Part shown: positions 26,389 through 36,127 of the stretch, piece after piece
Layout: each line of letters begins with the position of its first letter
Position numbering within the stretch: the stretch's first letter is position 1
DNA from: Arthrobacter sp. Marseille-P9274
GTDB taxonomy: Bacteria > Actinomycetota > Actinomycetes > Actinomycetales > Micrococcaceae
NCBI RefSeq assembly: GCF_946892675.1
Contig: NZ_CAMPOV010000001.1
Location: 1,834,033 to 1,898,032, forward strand
Length of the DNA: 64,000 nucleotides
Reading direction: 5' to 3'
Position numbers and translations under genes: made by a program
The notes under the pieces: generated by a model
Seen by the model: the letters and a program-made list of their open reading frames with translations, nothing else
Told to the model about the DNA's origin: nothing
The model's database searches: none

Positions 26389-26832
26389 CTAGCCGGACGG
26401 TGCATCCTCCCCGTTCCCGCCGCGCTCCGGACGAAGCTTCCGCAGCGACAGCGCCAGCGACTCCCGCTCCTCGGGGGTGAGTACGCTGAAGTATTCATCG
26501 GCTTCGGCCAGCTGGGCCGCCCTGATATCCCTGCGCCGCTGTTCGCCCTCGGGCGTCAACGACACCACGGTGGCCCGGCGGTCCCCTGGATCGGGTTCGC
26601 GCGCTACCAGGCCCAAGGCCTCCAGCCCATCCACGACCTCGGTTGCGGAACGGGCCGCGATGCGAAGTCTTTCGGACAGGACGCCGAGACGCATCGGGCC
26701 GTGCCGCCCGAGTTCTCCCAGAGCCCGGGACTGCCAGGGCGAGATGCCCCACGGCTGCAGCATGCTGCGGGAGCGGCCGCGCAGGGCCCGGGCCACCGCC
26801 CAGAATGCATCCAGTAGGTTCTCTTCGGCCAT
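26389..26832 (-). CDS. MarR-family transcriptional regulator
   Basis: A 147-residue winged helix-turn-helix regulator. The recognition region [28 protein letters not shown] and wing [16 protein letters not shown] are clear. It is divergent from an ABC exporter gene; the 110-base gap holds an inverted repeat. MarR proteins next to exporters usually repress them until a ligand binds, so it likely controls the transporter and itself. Confidence 0.9.
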   Translation of the reverse strand: MAEENLLDAFWAVARALRGRSRSMLQPWGISPWQSRALGELGRHGPMRLGVLSERLRIAARSATEVVDGLEALGLVAREPDPGDRRATVVSLTPEGEQRRRDIRAAQLAEADEYFSVLTPEERESLALSLRKLRPERGGNGEDAPSG

Positions 26833-26863
26833 GGGAATAGGCTAGCAGAAATGCCTGTTGTAT

Positions 26864-26876
26864 CCTCATAGTGAGG
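26864..26876. promoter_or_regulatory. Inverted repeat CCTCA-TAG-TGAGG, candidate MarR operator
   Basis: A perfect 5+3+5 inverted repeat between the divergent MarR and ABC exporter starts, 32 bases from the MarR start codon. Binding is inferred from position. Confidence 0.5.
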
Positions 26877-26942
26877 CCACCTCATCAATACCGGCGGCGG
26901 CCCGTCCGCCGCTCCCCCTCAGCAGAACGGGGGTGATTCCGC

Positions 26943-28763
26943 TTGGAATCCTTCTCACCAGGTCCCTTGCCGGGGACAGACGGCGGCTCCGGCCGCCGGA
27001 ATGCCCGCGCGGTCACCGCGGCGGAGCGCGACCAGGCCCGGCACGTTCCCCTCCGCCGGATAGCGGCGCTCTTCAGGTCGCATCGCGGCGCGCTCGCCCT
27101 CGTCACCGTGGTCATCGTGGCGTCATCCATCGTCTCGATGGCCTCGCCGTTCCTGCTCCGCGCAGTGATCGACGACGCCCTGCCGGACCGCAACCTCGAG
27201 CTGCTCGCGGCGCTGGTCGCCGGCATGCTCGCCGTCGCCGTCCTCACCGCAGTGCTGGGCGTCGTGCAGACCTGGATCAGCACGCGCGTGGGCCAGCAGG
27301 TCATGCACCGGCTGCGCTCGGAGGTTTTCACCCACCTGCAGCGCCAGTCGGTGGGCTTCTTCACCCGCACCCGCAGCGGGGAAATCCAGTCGCGCATCAC
27401 CAACGACATCGGCGGCATGCAGCAGGTCGTGACCAGCACGGCGACCAGCATCGCCGCGAACCTGACCACCGTGGTTGCTACCGCCGCGGCCATGGCGGCC
27501 CTGTCCTGGCAGCTGTCACTGATCTCCCTGGTCGTCATGCCCCCGGCCGTGCTGCTGACCCGCAAGGTCGCGCAGCTGCGGCTCGCCGTCACCGCTGCCA
27601 AGCAGCGCGAGCTGGCGGACCTGAACGTGACGGTCGAGGAAAGCCTGTCCATCAGCGGAATCCAGCTCAGCAAGACCATGGGCACCGGCCCGGCCCTGGC
27701 CGACCGCTTCGCCCGTTCCTCGAGCCGGCTCATCGACCTGGAGCTGCGCTCGGAACTGGCCGGCCGCTGGCGCATGGCCACCATGAGCATCATCTTTGCG
27801 GCGGTCCCCGCGGTCATCTACCTCGCGGCCGGGCTGCCCGCCACCGCCGGCGCCCTGTCGATCGGCACCGTCGTTGCGTTCACTACCCTGCAGACGGGCC
27901 TCTTCCGACCGCTCATGGGCCTGCTGAACGTCGGTGTCCAGGTCATCAGCTCGCTGGCGCTCTTCGCCCGGATTTTCGAGTACCTCGACCTGCCGGTAGA
28001 GATCGCCGACCCGCCCTCGCCCCGAGCCATCGAACCGGCCGCGGTGCGCGGCGATGTCCGCTTCGAGGACGTCAGCTTCAGCTACCCGGGCAGCACCGGC
28101 AGGGCGCTGAGCGACGTCAGCCTCGACGTCCCCGCCGGCAGCACGCTTGCCCTGGTCGGTGCCACCGGGTCCGGCAAGAGCACGCTCGCCTCGCTCCTGG
28201 CACGGCTGCAGGATCCCGAGGACGGCCGGGTGACCATCGACGGCGTGGACATCCGCAGCCTGCGGCTTGCCGACCTGGCGCGGATCGTCGGCGTCGTCAG
28301 CCAGGACACGTACCTGATGCACGCCACCATCGCTGAGAACCTGCGCTATGCCAAGCCGGACGCCACCGACGCGGAGATCATGGAGGCCGCCCGCGGGGCC
28401 CGGATCCACGAGCTCATTGCGTCCCTGCCGGACGGCTACGACACGATGGTCGGCTCACGCGGCCACCGGTTCTCCGGCGGGGAGAAGCAGCGCCTTGCCA
28501 TTGCCAGGACGCTGCTGCGCAACCCCCGGATCCTGATCCTCGACGAGGCCACGAGCGCGCTGGACACCCGGACCGAGCGGGCCGTGCAGGAGGCCTTCGA
28601 GCAGCTGTCCGTCGGCCGGACCACTATCACCATCGCGCACCGGCTCTCCACCGTGCGAAACGCGGACCAGATCGCCGTGCTCGACGGCGGCAGGGTCGCC
28701 GAGGCGGGCACGCACCAGTCCCTGCTCGAGTTCGGCGGGCGCTACGCGGCGCTCGCGGCCTGA
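26943..28763 (+). CDS. ABC transporter, fused permease and ATPase (multidrug-type exporter)
   Basis: A 606-residue half-transporter: an N-terminal six-helix membrane domain (about residues 45-330) followed by an ATPase domain with Walker A GATGSGKST, signature FSGGEKQR and Walker B ILILDEATSALD. This is the MsbA/LmrA-like exporter layout and should work as a homodimer or with another half. The TTG start is preceded by GGGGGTG at 8 bases. The substrate is unknown; the divergent MarR gene hints at drug or toxic-metabolite efflux. Confidence 0.92.
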   Translation: MESFSPGPLPGTDGGSGRRNARAVTAAERDQARHVPLRRIAALFRSHRGALALVTVVIVASSIVSMASPFLLRAVIDDALPDRNLELLAALVAGMLAVAVLTAVLGVVQTWISTRVGQQVMHRLRSEVFTHLQRQSVGFFTRTRSGEIQSRITNDIGGMQQVVTSTATSIAANLTTVVATAAAMAALSWQLSLISLVVMPPAVLLTRKVAQLRLAVTAAKQRELADLNVTVEESLSISGIQLSKTMGTGPALADRFARSSSRLIDLELRSELAGRWRMATMSIIFAAVPAVIYLAAGLPATAGALSIGTVVAFTTLQTGLFRPLMGLLNVGVQVISSLALFARIFEYLDLPVEIADPPSPRAIEPAAVRGDVRFEDVSFSYPGSTGRALSDVSLDVPAGSTLALVGATGSGKSTLASLLARLQDPEDGRVTIDGVDIRSLRLADLARIVGVVSQDTYLMHATIAENLRYAKPDATDAEIMEAARGARIHELIASLPDGYDTMVGSRGHRFSGGEKQRLAIARTLLRNPRILILDEATSALDTRTERAVQEAFEQLSVGRTTITIAHRLSTVRNADQIAVLDGGRVAEAGTHQSLLEFGGRYAALAA

Positions 28764-28781
28764 GGGTCCCCGACCGGAGGA

Positions 28782-29381
28782 TCAGCGCACGGCCTGCAGC
28801 AGCAACGCATACGTCCCGCCGCAGACCGCCGCACCGGCCAGCGCCGAGCCGGCCAGAACCGCCGCCGTGCCGCGCCCGAGCACGTGCTGGGCCCAAAGTC
28901 CCGCGGCGGCGGCCGGCCATGCCGCCAGCCCCGGCAGGCCAAGCATGAGCGGCAGGATCGCCGCCATCGCCCCGCAGGACACGGCCGGCCAGCCGAGCCG
29001 GACCACCCTGGACAGCAGCAGGACCGCCCCGAGTCCCGCGCAGGCGGCGAAGATCACCGCCGCCAGGGACAGCGGCCCGTCGAGCCAGCGGATGGCGCGC
29101 AGCGTGCCGTACATCAGCGCGCCGGCGCAGACGACCAGCGGGGTCAGCCCGAAACGGCGGATCCCTTGGCGCAGCTGACCGTCCCGGTCCAGCTTCGTGA
29201 CGATGAGCCAGGGCACCAGGCAGATGAGGACGGCGGCACCGATCCCCCATGCCAACGCCCGGGCCCCGGACGAAGCGGTCGCGGCGCCGAGCACCATCGC
29301 CGCACCCCACACGACACCGGGCGACAGCACCGCCGCCACCAGCCGCGCGGCGCGCACCCGGGAGGGCACCGCCGTCGTCAT
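28782..29381 (-). CDS. Multi-span membrane protein of unknown function
   Basis: A 199-residue hydrophobic protein with about six or seven predicted membrane segments and short loops, one of which is charged (TKLDRDGQLRQGIRR). I do not recognise the family. Its ATG lies immediately after the stop of the upstream fumarylacetoacetate-hydrolase gene, so the two are probably co-transcribed. It is convergent with the ABC exporter. Confidence 0.7.
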   Translation of the reverse strand: MTTAVPSRVRAARLVAAVLSPGVVWGAAMVLGAATASSGARALAWGIGAAVLICLVPWLIVTKLDRDGQLRQGIRRFGLTPLVVCAGALMYGTLRAIRWLDGPLSLAAVIFAACAGLGAVLLLSRVVRLGWPAVSCGAMAAILPLMLGLPGLAAWPAAAAGLWAQHVLGRGTAAVLAGSALAGAAVCGGTYALLLQAVR

Positions 29382-30155
29382 TTAACGGCGGGCGGTATTG
29401 GAGAGTCGGCCGATCCCCTCGATCTCCACCTCGTAGCGCTGGCCGGCCTCGATGGTGCCGACGCCGGCCGGGGTGCCGGTCATGATGATGTCGCCCGGCA
29501 GCAGTGTGAAGGCCTGCGAGACATAGGACACCAGCTCGCGGACGCCCCAGATCATCTGCGACGTGCGGCCGTCCTGCTTCAGCTCGCCATCCAGCCGGCC
29601 GCGCACGGCCAGGTCCTCGGGGTCCAGTTCCGTCTCGATCCACGGACCGATCGGTGCCGAGCCGTCGAAGCCCTTGGCGCGGGCCCACTGGTTGTCGGTG
29701 CGCTGGGCATCGCGGGCGGTCAGGTCGTTGCCGCAGGTGTAGCCGAAGATGACCTCGTCGACGCGGTCGACCGGCACGTCCTTGCAGATCCGGCCGATCA
29801 CCACGCACAGTTCGGCCTCGTAGGAGACCTCGTCCGAGAACTCCGGCAGCGGCATCGGCTCGTTCGGGCCGATGACCGAGGTGTTGGGTTTGAGGAACAT
29901 CAGCGGAGCCGGCGGCGTTTCGTTGCCCATTTCCTTGATGTGCTCGGCATAGTTGCGCCCGATGCCCACCACCTTGCTCCTCGGGATGATCGGGGCCAGC
30001 AGCCGGACATCCTCGAGCTTGTGGCGGGTACCGGTGGGCTGGATGCCGGTGAAGAACGGGTCGCCGCTGATGACGGCGATTTCCTCGCTGCCTTCGTCTC
30101 CTTCGACAATGCCGAAGGCCGGGTCGGAATCAACTACAAATCGGGCTATACGCAT
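29382..30155 (-). CDS. Fumarylacetoacetate hydrolase (FAH) family protein
   Basis: A 257-residue protein of the FAH/HpaG family of metal-dependent hydrolases, isomerases and decarboxylases. VVGIGRNYAEHIKEMG opens the catalytic domain; the metal site is formed by SYEAELCVVIG and the TCGNDLTARDAQ region. LPGDIIMTGTPAGVG is the usual C-terminal motif. Substrates vary from acylpyruvates to oxaloacetate, so I do not assign one. A TAGGCT element ends 6 bases before the ATG, suggesting leaderless expression. Confidence 0.9.
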   Translation of the reverse strand: MRIARFVVDSDPAFGIVEGDEGSEEIAVISGDPFFTGIQPTGTRHKLEDVRLLAPIIPRSKVVGIGRNYAEHIKEMGNETPPAPLMFLKPNTSVIGPNEPMPLPEFSDEVSYEAELCVVIGRICKDVPVDRVDEVIFGYTCGNDLTARDAQRTDNQWARAKGFDGSAPIGPWIETELDPEDLAVRGRLDGELKQDGRTSQMIWGVRELVSYVSQAFTLLPGDIIMTGTPAGVGTIEAGQRYEVEIEGIGRLSNTARR

Positions 30156-30161
30156 GGGGTT

Positions 30162-30167
30162 AGCCTA
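30162..30167 (-). promoter_or_regulatory. Putative -10 element for a leaderless FAH gene
   Basis: TAGGCT on the minus strand is followed by six bases and then the ATG of the FAH-family gene. No Shine-Dalgarno site is present. Confidence 0.45.
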
Positions 30168-30226
30168 ACGTTTGGCGGTCCGATTCGCGGCGACGGCGCA
30201 GACTGCTGCAGGACTGCTGGAGGAAG

Positions 30227-31009
30227 TCAGCCGCGCAGGTAATCCAGCTGCGCCGCCACGGAAGCCTCCGCGGCCCCGCGGACCGACGGGTCGATGTCGA
30301 AGTAGACGTGGTCCGTCACGGCCGCCACGGAGGCGTCCCCGCCCAGCGCGCCGAGGGCGGCCCGGATCTGCTCGAGCCGCTGGTACCGGTGGTCGGAGTA
30401 CTCGCGGCAGACGGCGGCCAGGTCCGGCAAGGTCCCGCCGTGCGCGGGCAGCACCGTGGCCGGGCCCAGTGCCTGCAGCCGCGCGAGGGAGTCGAGGTAC
30501 GGCCCGAGCCGCCCGTCCGGGTAGGCGATGATCGTGGTGCCGCGGCCGAGGATGGTGTCGCCGGTCAGCACGGAACCGCGGGCGCCGTCCTCCGGCAGGT
30601 GGAAGGAGACCGAATCGGCGGTGTGGCCGGGCGTGGCGAGCACGTCGATCCGGACCCCCGCCGACTCGATGGTTTCTCCGTCGCGCAGCGGCTCCCCGCC
30701 ATGGCACAGTGCAGCGTCCAGCGCGCGCACCGGTGCGCCCGTTAGCTCGTGGAACCGGGCGCTGGCCTCCGTGTGGTCGATGTGGTGGTGCGTGATCAGC
30801 ACCAGCTCCACCCGGCCGGCGGCGGCGAGTTCCTGCAGGTGGGTCTCGTCCAGCGGTCCGGGATCGACGACGGCGACGCGCCCGCTTTCGGGGGCGGCGA
30901 TGACGTACGACTGGGTTCCCTCCAGGGACATCGGTCCCGGGTTCGGCGCGAGCCGGTAGCGGGTCAGGTCGCTGCTGCGGACCAGGGCGGAGTTCGTCTC
31001 TGCATGCAC
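30227..31009 (-). CDS. Metallo-beta-lactamase-fold hydrolase
   Basis: A 260-residue MBL-fold protein with the dinuclear metal motif THHHIDH, followed by GHTADSVSFHL and a late VLPAHGG. The layout resembles the LACTB2/hydroxyacylglutathione-hydrolase-like group, which includes thioesterases and nucleases. The start is a GTG without a clear ribosome site. It is 71 bases upstream of the FAH gene on the same strand. Confidence 0.87.
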   Translation of the reverse strand: MHAETNSALVRSSDLTRYRLAPNPGPMSLEGTQSYVIAAPESGRVAVVDPGPLDETHLQELAAAGRVELVLITHHHIDHTEASARFHELTGAPVRALDAALCHGGEPLRDGETIESAGVRIDVLATPGHTADSVSFHLPEDGARGSVLTGDTILGRGTTIIAYPDGRLGPYLDSLARLQALGPATVLPAHGGTLPDLAAVCREYSDHRYQRLEQIRAALGALGGDASVAAVTDHVYFDIDPSVRGAAEASVAAQLDYLRG

Positions 31010-31098
31010 GGCTCTATTGTGGCACCCGGCGGAGGCTGCGGGCGCGGACCTCGCGATCCGCGCCCGCAGCGGGTTCCAAGGACCCGGAGTCGGCGCCG

Positions 31099-32130
31099 TT
31101 ACTCGCTGCGGGTGTTCTGCTCGGCCAGCGTGTCCCAGAACGAGGTGTCTGCGTCGGCGATGGAGCCGTCAGCGATGGCCCGGGCGGTCGCCTCCAGGGT
31201 GGTGACGGTCTGCTTGATCAGGTAGCCGTTCGACTTCTGGCCCAGAACGTAGTCCTCCCGGTAGTGGTCGCTCATGCCGCGCATCTCGAACAGCAGTGTG
31301 GAGATGCCGTATTCCACCGCGATGCCGTTCCGGCTGATGGTTTCCGCGCTGCCGCCGACGTACTTGCCGAGGTGCCCCCAGCCGGTCGGGTCGATCGCGT
31401 CGAACACCACGGCGCCGAGCTTCTTGGAGCCCCCGAGGACCGAGGGATCGACGTTCGGCGTCGTCGGATGCAGGATGGAGCCGGAGACGAGCTGGCCGTC
31501 GCGTTCGCTCTGCGCGCCCTGATGGTGCAGGTCGATCATGTAGTCGATGCCGTACTTGCGCATGACGTTGTCATGCAGCGCGCGGGTCTCCGGCTCGACC
31601 TTGGCCACGTGGTCGCGGTTCAGGTCGACCTCGTTCGCGTTGTAGCGGGTCAGGTGCCTCCCGCCCGAGGCGATGTAGTCCTCCAGCGGGAAGTCGACAT
31701 CGCCCATCGCGCCGTCCGGGTTGAGCATCGGTACGACAAGGATGTTGACGCCGTCGAGCACGCCCTGGTTCTTGCCGGTGCCCAGGTGCTTGATGAACTC
31801 AAGGGCCCCCTCGGTGGTCAGCTGCTCGTTGCCGTGCTGCTGCGTCAGGTAGAGGATGGTCGGGTTGTCCGGGTTGGAGATGTACTTGGCCAGGTACAGG
31901 TCGCGGCCCTTGACGCTCTGGCCAATGACTTCAAGGTCCAGCCGCTCCTGCCGGGCGTCCTGGGTCTTGAGCTCTGCCACCAGCTCGTCATAGGTATGCA
32001 AGATGGACGTGTTCACGGTCTCGTTGCCGCCGTAGCCCGGGCCTTCCCCGACGGCGGCGACGGGTCCCGCGGTTCCGGCAGTGACGACAAGCGCGCCGGC
32101 GAAGGCTGCTGCAGCAAGGGTTTTCCTCAT
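31099..32130 (-). CDS. Secreted zinc carboxypeptidase-like M14 peptidase
   Basis: A 343-residue protein. A signal peptide (MRKTLAAAAFAGALVVTAG..., about 26 residues) predicts secretion. The M14 zinc motif HGNE lies in TQQHGNEQLTTEGAL; LNRDH, the DLHHQ histidine and a C-terminal LLFEMRG glutamate complete the site. A strong AGGAGG sits 7 bases before this ATG, which decides the start. M14 enzymes remove C-terminal residues from peptides or process wall peptides; the substrate is unknown. Confidence 0.87.
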   Translation of the reverse strand: MRKTLAAAAFAGALVVTAGTAGPVAAVGEGPGYGGNETVNTSILHTYDELVAELKTQDARQERLDLEVIGQSVKGRDLYLAKYISNPDNPTILYLTQQHGNEQLTTEGALEFIKHLGTGKNQGVLDGVNILVVPMLNPDGAMGDVDFPLEDYIASGGRHLTRYNANEVDLNRDHVAKVEPETRALHDNVMRKYGIDYMIDLHHQGAQSERDGQLVSGSILHPTTPNVDPSVLGGSKKLGAVVFDAIDPTGWGHLGKYVGGSAETISRNGIAVEYGISTLLFEMRGMSDHYREDYVLGQKSNGYLIKQTVTTLEATARAIADGSIADADTSFWDTLAEQNTRSE

Positions 32131-32517
32131 GGGTGGTCCTCCTGTGGACAGTGCGAGCGAATAGCGGACCGGAGACCGGCCCGATTGGGCTTTCCCAATC
32201 CCCCCTGCTGGCACGCTACCGGGGGCCACCGGCCCAAAGCTAGATAGAACGATCGATCAGCTGCAAACGGGCGCGAAAGGCTCTGCCGCTCTGGCCCTTC
32301 CGGAGCCGGTATGGGAGGATACGCTGCGCTGCGCCGGGAGGCGCTGGCCGCACGGAGAGCCGCGAGCCGGGTTCCGCACACGAAAAGGCAGAGCCCCCGC
32401 CCGCTTGCGCGGACAGGAACTCTGCCTTACGTTTCGCCCGCTCCACTCGCCCGGCCTCGAAGGGGTCAGGCGGCGAGGTGCCGCGAACTCCGGCCTGGGG
32501 CCGGCCAGTCGGCGGTG
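32131..32517. other. Intergenic region between the M14 peptidase and ilvE
   Basis: No gene is supported in these 387 bases. It should contain the peptidase promoter, which I cannot place, and the ilvE terminator. Confidence 0.6.
32383..32428 (-). terminator. Terminator downstream of ilvE
   Basis: AAGGCAGAG and CTCTGCCTT form a 9-bp stem around a GC-rich loop; on the minus strand it ends in TTTT. Confidence 0.75.
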
Positions 32518-33621
32518 TTACGCCAGGCGGGTCAGCCAGCCGTAGGTGTCCTCGACGTCCCCGGTCTGGATGCCCAGCAGCTGCTTCCGGATGGACATCG
32601 AGACCTCGCCCGCGCCGCTGCCCGGAGAGGCGATGGTTCCGTCCTTGGTCTTCAGTTCGCCAATGGGCGTGATGACGGCGGCCGTGCCGCAGGCGAACAC
32701 TTCGGTGATCTCGCCGGAGTCGACGCCGCTGCGCCATTCGTCGATGGTGATCTTGCGTTCCTGGACGTCCAGGCCGCGGTCCTTGGCCAGCTGGATCACC
32801 GAGTCGCGGGTGACGCCGTGCAGGATGTTCCCGTTGAGCTCGGGAGTAACCAGCCGCCCGTCGGCGAACACGAAGAAGATGTTCATGCCGCCGAGTTCTT
32901 CCACGGCATTGTCGTTGAACGGATCGAGGAACAGCACCTGCTTGCAGCCGTTGGCTTCGGCTTCCAGCTGCGGCGCCAGCGACGCCGCGTAGTTGCCGCC
33001 GCACTTGGCTTCCCCCGTGCCGCCGCGGCCGGCGCGAGCGTAGTTCTCCGACAGCCAGATCGACACCGGCTTGAGTTCGCCGCCGAAGTAGTTGCCGGCC
33101 GGCGAGGCGATCACGCGGAACGAGACTTCGCGGGCCGGGCGCACTCCGAGGAAGGCCTCGGTGGCGATCATGAACGGCCGCAGGTACAGGGCTGCGCCTT
33201 CTCCGCTCGGGATCCAGGCTTTGTCCACGCTGACCAGCCGGCGCAGCGACTCCAGGAAGGTTTCCTCCGGCAGTTCCGGCAGCGCCAGCCGCCGCGCGGA
33301 GAGGTTCATCCGCTTGGCGTTGGCCTCAGGACGGAAGGTCCAGACGGAACCGTCGGCGTGCTTGTAGGCCTTCATGCCTTCGAAGATTTCCTGCCCGTAG
33401 TGCAGGACCGCGGCCGCGGGATCCATCAAGATGGGGCCGTACGGCTCCAGCCGCGCGTTGGACCATCCGCCGTTGCCGTCCACGTCCACTTTGTAGTCGA
33501 CGACGACGGTGTGGTCCGTGAAGTGGTTTCCGAAGCCCGGGTCGGCCAGGATGGCGGCACGTTCTTCGGCGCTCTTCGGATGATCGGAGAGTTGCTGGGT
33601 GAATTCCAGCGTTGTTGTCAT
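32518..33621 (-). CDS. ilvE: Branched-chain amino acid aminotransferase
   Basis: A 367-residue fold-type IV PLP aminotransferase for the last step of valine, leucine and isoleucine synthesis. GQEIFEGMKAYKHADG and SLRRLVSVDKAWIP match the family, and the long C-terminal half contains ELGGMNIFFVF. The start MTTTLEF at 33621 is set by GGAGG five bases upstream. It follows leuB by 55 bases on the same strand and is probably its operon partner. Confidence 0.96.
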   Translation of the reverse strand: MTTTLEFTQQLSDHPKSAEERAAILADPGFGNHFTDHTVVVDYKVDVDGNGGWSNARLEPYGPILMDPAAAVLHYGQEIFEGMKAYKHADGSVWTFRPEANAKRMNLSARRLALPELPEETFLESLRRLVSVDKAWIPSGEGAALYLRPFMIATEAFLGVRPAREVSFRVIASPAGNYFGGELKPVSIWLSENYARAGRGGTGEAKCGGNYAASLAPQLEAEANGCKQVLFLDPFNDNAVEELGGMNIFFVFADGRLVTPELNGNILHGVTRDSVIQLAKDRGLDVQERKITIDEWRSGVDSGEITEVFACGTAAVITPIGELKTKDGTIASPGSGAGEVSMSIRKQLLGIQTGDVEDTYGWLTRLA

Positions 33622-33676
33622 TGGTCCTCCACGTCTGAACAGCACGACGTTGTGCAGAAAAGTTAATGATCGCTAA

Positions 33677-34744
33677 CTAGCGTACTGCCAAAAGAGACGC
33701 AATCGCATCGCCGGACTCCGCCGTGCTGCGCACCCCGGCGCCGCGCACGGCGATGTCCTTTTCGACCGCCTGCTCCACGCGGGCGGCGGCATCGGAGAGC
33801 CCGAGGTGCTCCAGCAGCAGCGCCACGGACAGAATGGCTGCGGTGGGATCCGCCTTCTGCTGTCCGGCAATGTCCGGTGCGGATCCGTGGACCGGCTCGA
33901 ACATCGACGGCGCGGTGCCCTCCATGTTGATGTTTCCGCTGGCCGCCAGGCCGATGCCGCCGGTCACCGCGGCGGCGAGGTCGGTGATGATGTCGCCGAA
34001 CAGATTGTCGGTGACGATGACGTCGAACCGCGACGGGTCGGTCACCATGAAGATCGTTGCCGCATCGATGTGCAGGTAATCGACGGCGACCTCCGGGTAC
34101 TCACGCGCGACTGCTTCGACAGTCCTTCGCCACAGGTGGCCGGCGTGGACCAGCACGTTGTGCTTGTGCACCAGGGTCAGCTTCCTGCGGCGCTGCTGTG
34201 CGCGGCGGAAAGCATCGCGGACCACCCGTTCGACGCCGTAGCCGGTGTTGACCGAAACCTCGGTGGCGATCTCGTGGGGCGTTCCGACCCGCAGCGCGCC
34301 GCCATTGCCGACGTAGGGACCCTCGGTGCCTTCACGGACCACCACGAAGTCGATCGCGCCGGGGTTGGCCAGCGGACTCCGGACACCGGCGAAGAGCTTG
34401 GCCGGCCGGAGGTTGATGAAGTGGTCGAGGCTGAAACGCAGCTTCAGCAGCAGCTCGCGTTCGATCAGCCCGGACGGGATCCGAGTGTCGCCCGGGGCGG
34501 CACCGATCGCGCCGAACAGGATGGCATCATGGCTGCGCAACTGGTCCAGGGTGTCGTCGGGCAGCGTCTCCCCCGTGGCCAGCCAGTGCTCGGCTCCCAG
34601 CCGGTACTCCCGGAGGTCGAAATCTACGGGCTCCTGCGCCGTGGCGGCCTGCAGGACCTTGACCGCTTCAGCGATGACCTCGGGACCGATGCCGTCGCCG
34701 GGAATGACTGCGAGGGAAATTACCTTGGAATCTGCTGCGCTCAT
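33677..34744 (-). CDS. leuB: 3-isopropylmalate dehydrogenase
   Basis: A 355-residue decarboxylating dehydrogenase acting after Leu[18 protein letters not shown] opens it; the region [15 protein letters not shown] is the substrate loop, and [20 protein letters not shown] the cofactor/metal region. The order leuB-ilvE places two later pathway steps together. Upstream lies a single copy of the TCTCA-N6-GGACA element found twice at ilvB. Confidence 0.97.
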   Translation of the reverse strand: MSAADSKVISLAVIPGDGIGPEVIAEAVKVLQAATAQEPVDFDLREYRLGAEHWLATGETLPDDTLDQLRSHDAILFGAIGAAPGDTRIPSGLIERELLLKLRFSLDHFINLRPAKLFAGVRSPLANPGAIDFVVVREGTEGPYVGNGGALRVGTPHEIATEVSVNTGYGVERVVRDAFRRAQQRRRKLTLVHKHNVLVHAGHLWRRTVEAVAREYPEVAVDYLHIDAATIFMVTDPSRFDVIVTDNLFGDIITDLAAAVTGGIGLAASGNINMEGTAPSMFEPVHGSAPDIAGQQKADPTAAILSVALLLEHLGLSDAAARVEQAVEKDIAVRGAGVRSTAESGDAIASLLAVR

Positions 34745-34785
34745 ACTCCTAGTTTAGGAACCCGTCCCACATCCTGAGCAACGCA

Positions 34786-34801
34786 TCTCACTAAGTGGAC
34801 A
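34786..34801. promoter_or_regulatory. TCTCA-N6-GGACA element upstream of leuB
   Basis: TCTCACTAAGTGGACA lies 42 bases upstream of the leuB start. The same pattern occurs twice, inverted, at 53473-53513 upstream of ilvB. Proposed as a shared regulator site. Confidence 0.5.
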
Positions 34802-34917
34802 CAGCGCGCGGGAACGGCAGGCCGCGTGAAGCAGGGCGGAGGGCGCCGGCCTGGCGGAAAGGTCAGACTCCGGCATGACGCGCCCGGCACATGGCTGGCC
34901 CTAGAGTCGGTGTCATC

Positions 34918-36126
34918 ATGCGCGTTCACCACAAAATCTACCGCTGGCTCCAGGACAACCAGGGCAAGGTCGACCTGATTGCCATGCTGGTCGCCGTCGT
35001 CGCCTTCGTCCTGCCGTTCCTGCTGGTAGGCGACGCGGCGGCCTTCGCCCTCTCCGCCGCCATCGTGCTGCCGCTGGCGTGGCGCCGCACCCGGCCCTGG
35101 CAGTCCGGCCTGGCCATGGCCCTCGCATGCCTGGCCCAGGTACTCCTGATCGCCGAGCCGCTGCCGGCCGACGTCCTGGCGCTTGTCGCCGTCTATTCAC
35201 TCGCCGCCTATGCACCCCGCTGGGCCAGCTTCGGCGGACTCATCGCGGCACTGGTCGGCGGGCTGCTGTTCATCATCCGCTACTGGTTCATCCCGAGCGG
35301 CTACGGGTTCGACCCTGCCGGCACCGGCATCCAGGTGCTGATCCCCGTCTACATCATCGGGCTGATCGCGGTCGACGCCGTGGTCCTGGCGTGCTGGACG
35401 TTCGGCGACCTCGCCCGGACGCGCCGGCTTGCGGTGCAGGCCCTCGAGGACCGCGCCCGGCGGCTGGAAATCGAGCGCCAGCAGGAACGGGACCTCGCGG
35501 CCGCGGACGAACGCAGCCACATCGCCCGCGAAATGCATGACATCGTGGCGCATTCGCTCTCCGTCATCATTACCCAGGCCGACGGTGCCCGCTACGCCAG
35601 TGCCCATACGCCGGCCATCGCGGGGCAGACGCTGGAGACCATTGCGGAAACGGGCCGCTCGTCCCTGCGGGAGATGCGCCGGCTGCTGGGCGTGCTGCGC
35701 GGCGACGAAGTTGCCTCGACCCGGCCGCTGCCGTCCTTGGCGGATGTGGAAACCCTGGTCGAAGCGGTGCGCCGGTCCGGCCTGCAGGTCAGCCTGGAGT
35801 GGATCGGCCACCCGCGCCGCCCCTTGCCCGCGGGCGCCGAGCTCACCGCCTACCGGGTTGTCCAGGAGGCGCTGACGAATGTCCTCAAGCATGCCGGCCC
35901 CGACGCCCAGGCTGTGGTGCGCCTGGAGTGGACCGGCCGCGGGCTTCAATTAAACATTAACGACGACGGACGCGGCGCCGGCGCCGACCCGGCCACGACC
36001 GGCAGCGGCCAAGGCATCGTGGGCATGGCCGAGCGGCTGGCGCTCTACGATGGGACGGTGGAAGCGGCCCCTAGGAACGGCGGCGGTTTCCGCGTCTACG
36101 CGTTCATTCCCTACACGGAGGCCTGA
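34918..36126 (+). CDS. Sensor histidine kinase (HisKA_3 type)
   Basis: A 402-residue kinase. Five or six membrane segments fill residues 20-160 with little extracellular sequence; a short coiled coil follows. The phosphoacceptor is His207 in AREMHDIVAHSLSVI, the NarL/DesK-type dimerisation motif, and the ATPase domain has INDDGRG and GQGIVGMAERL. Such intramembrane-sensing kinases often detect envelope stress. The response regulator begins two bases after its stop. Confidence 0.92.
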   Translation: MRVHHKIYRWLQDNQGKVDLIAMLVAVVAFVLPFLLVGDAAAFALSAAIVLPLAWRRTRPWQSGLAMALACLAQVLLIAEPLPADVLALVAVYSLAAYAPRWASFGGLIAALVGGLLFIIRYWFIPSGYGFDPAGTGIQVLIPVYIIGLIAVDAVVLACWTFGDLARTRRLAVQALEDRARRLEIERQQERDLAAADERSHIAREMHDIVAHSLSVIITQADGARYASAHTPAIAGQTLETIAETGRSSLREMRRLLGVLRGDEVASTRPLPSLADVETLVEAVRRSGLQVSLEWIGHPRRPLPAGAELTAYRVVQEALTNVLKHAGPDAQAVVRLEWTGRGLQLNINDDGRGAGADPATTGSGQGIVGMAERLALYDGTVEAAPRNGGGFRVYAFIPYTEA

Positions 36127-36127
36127 A

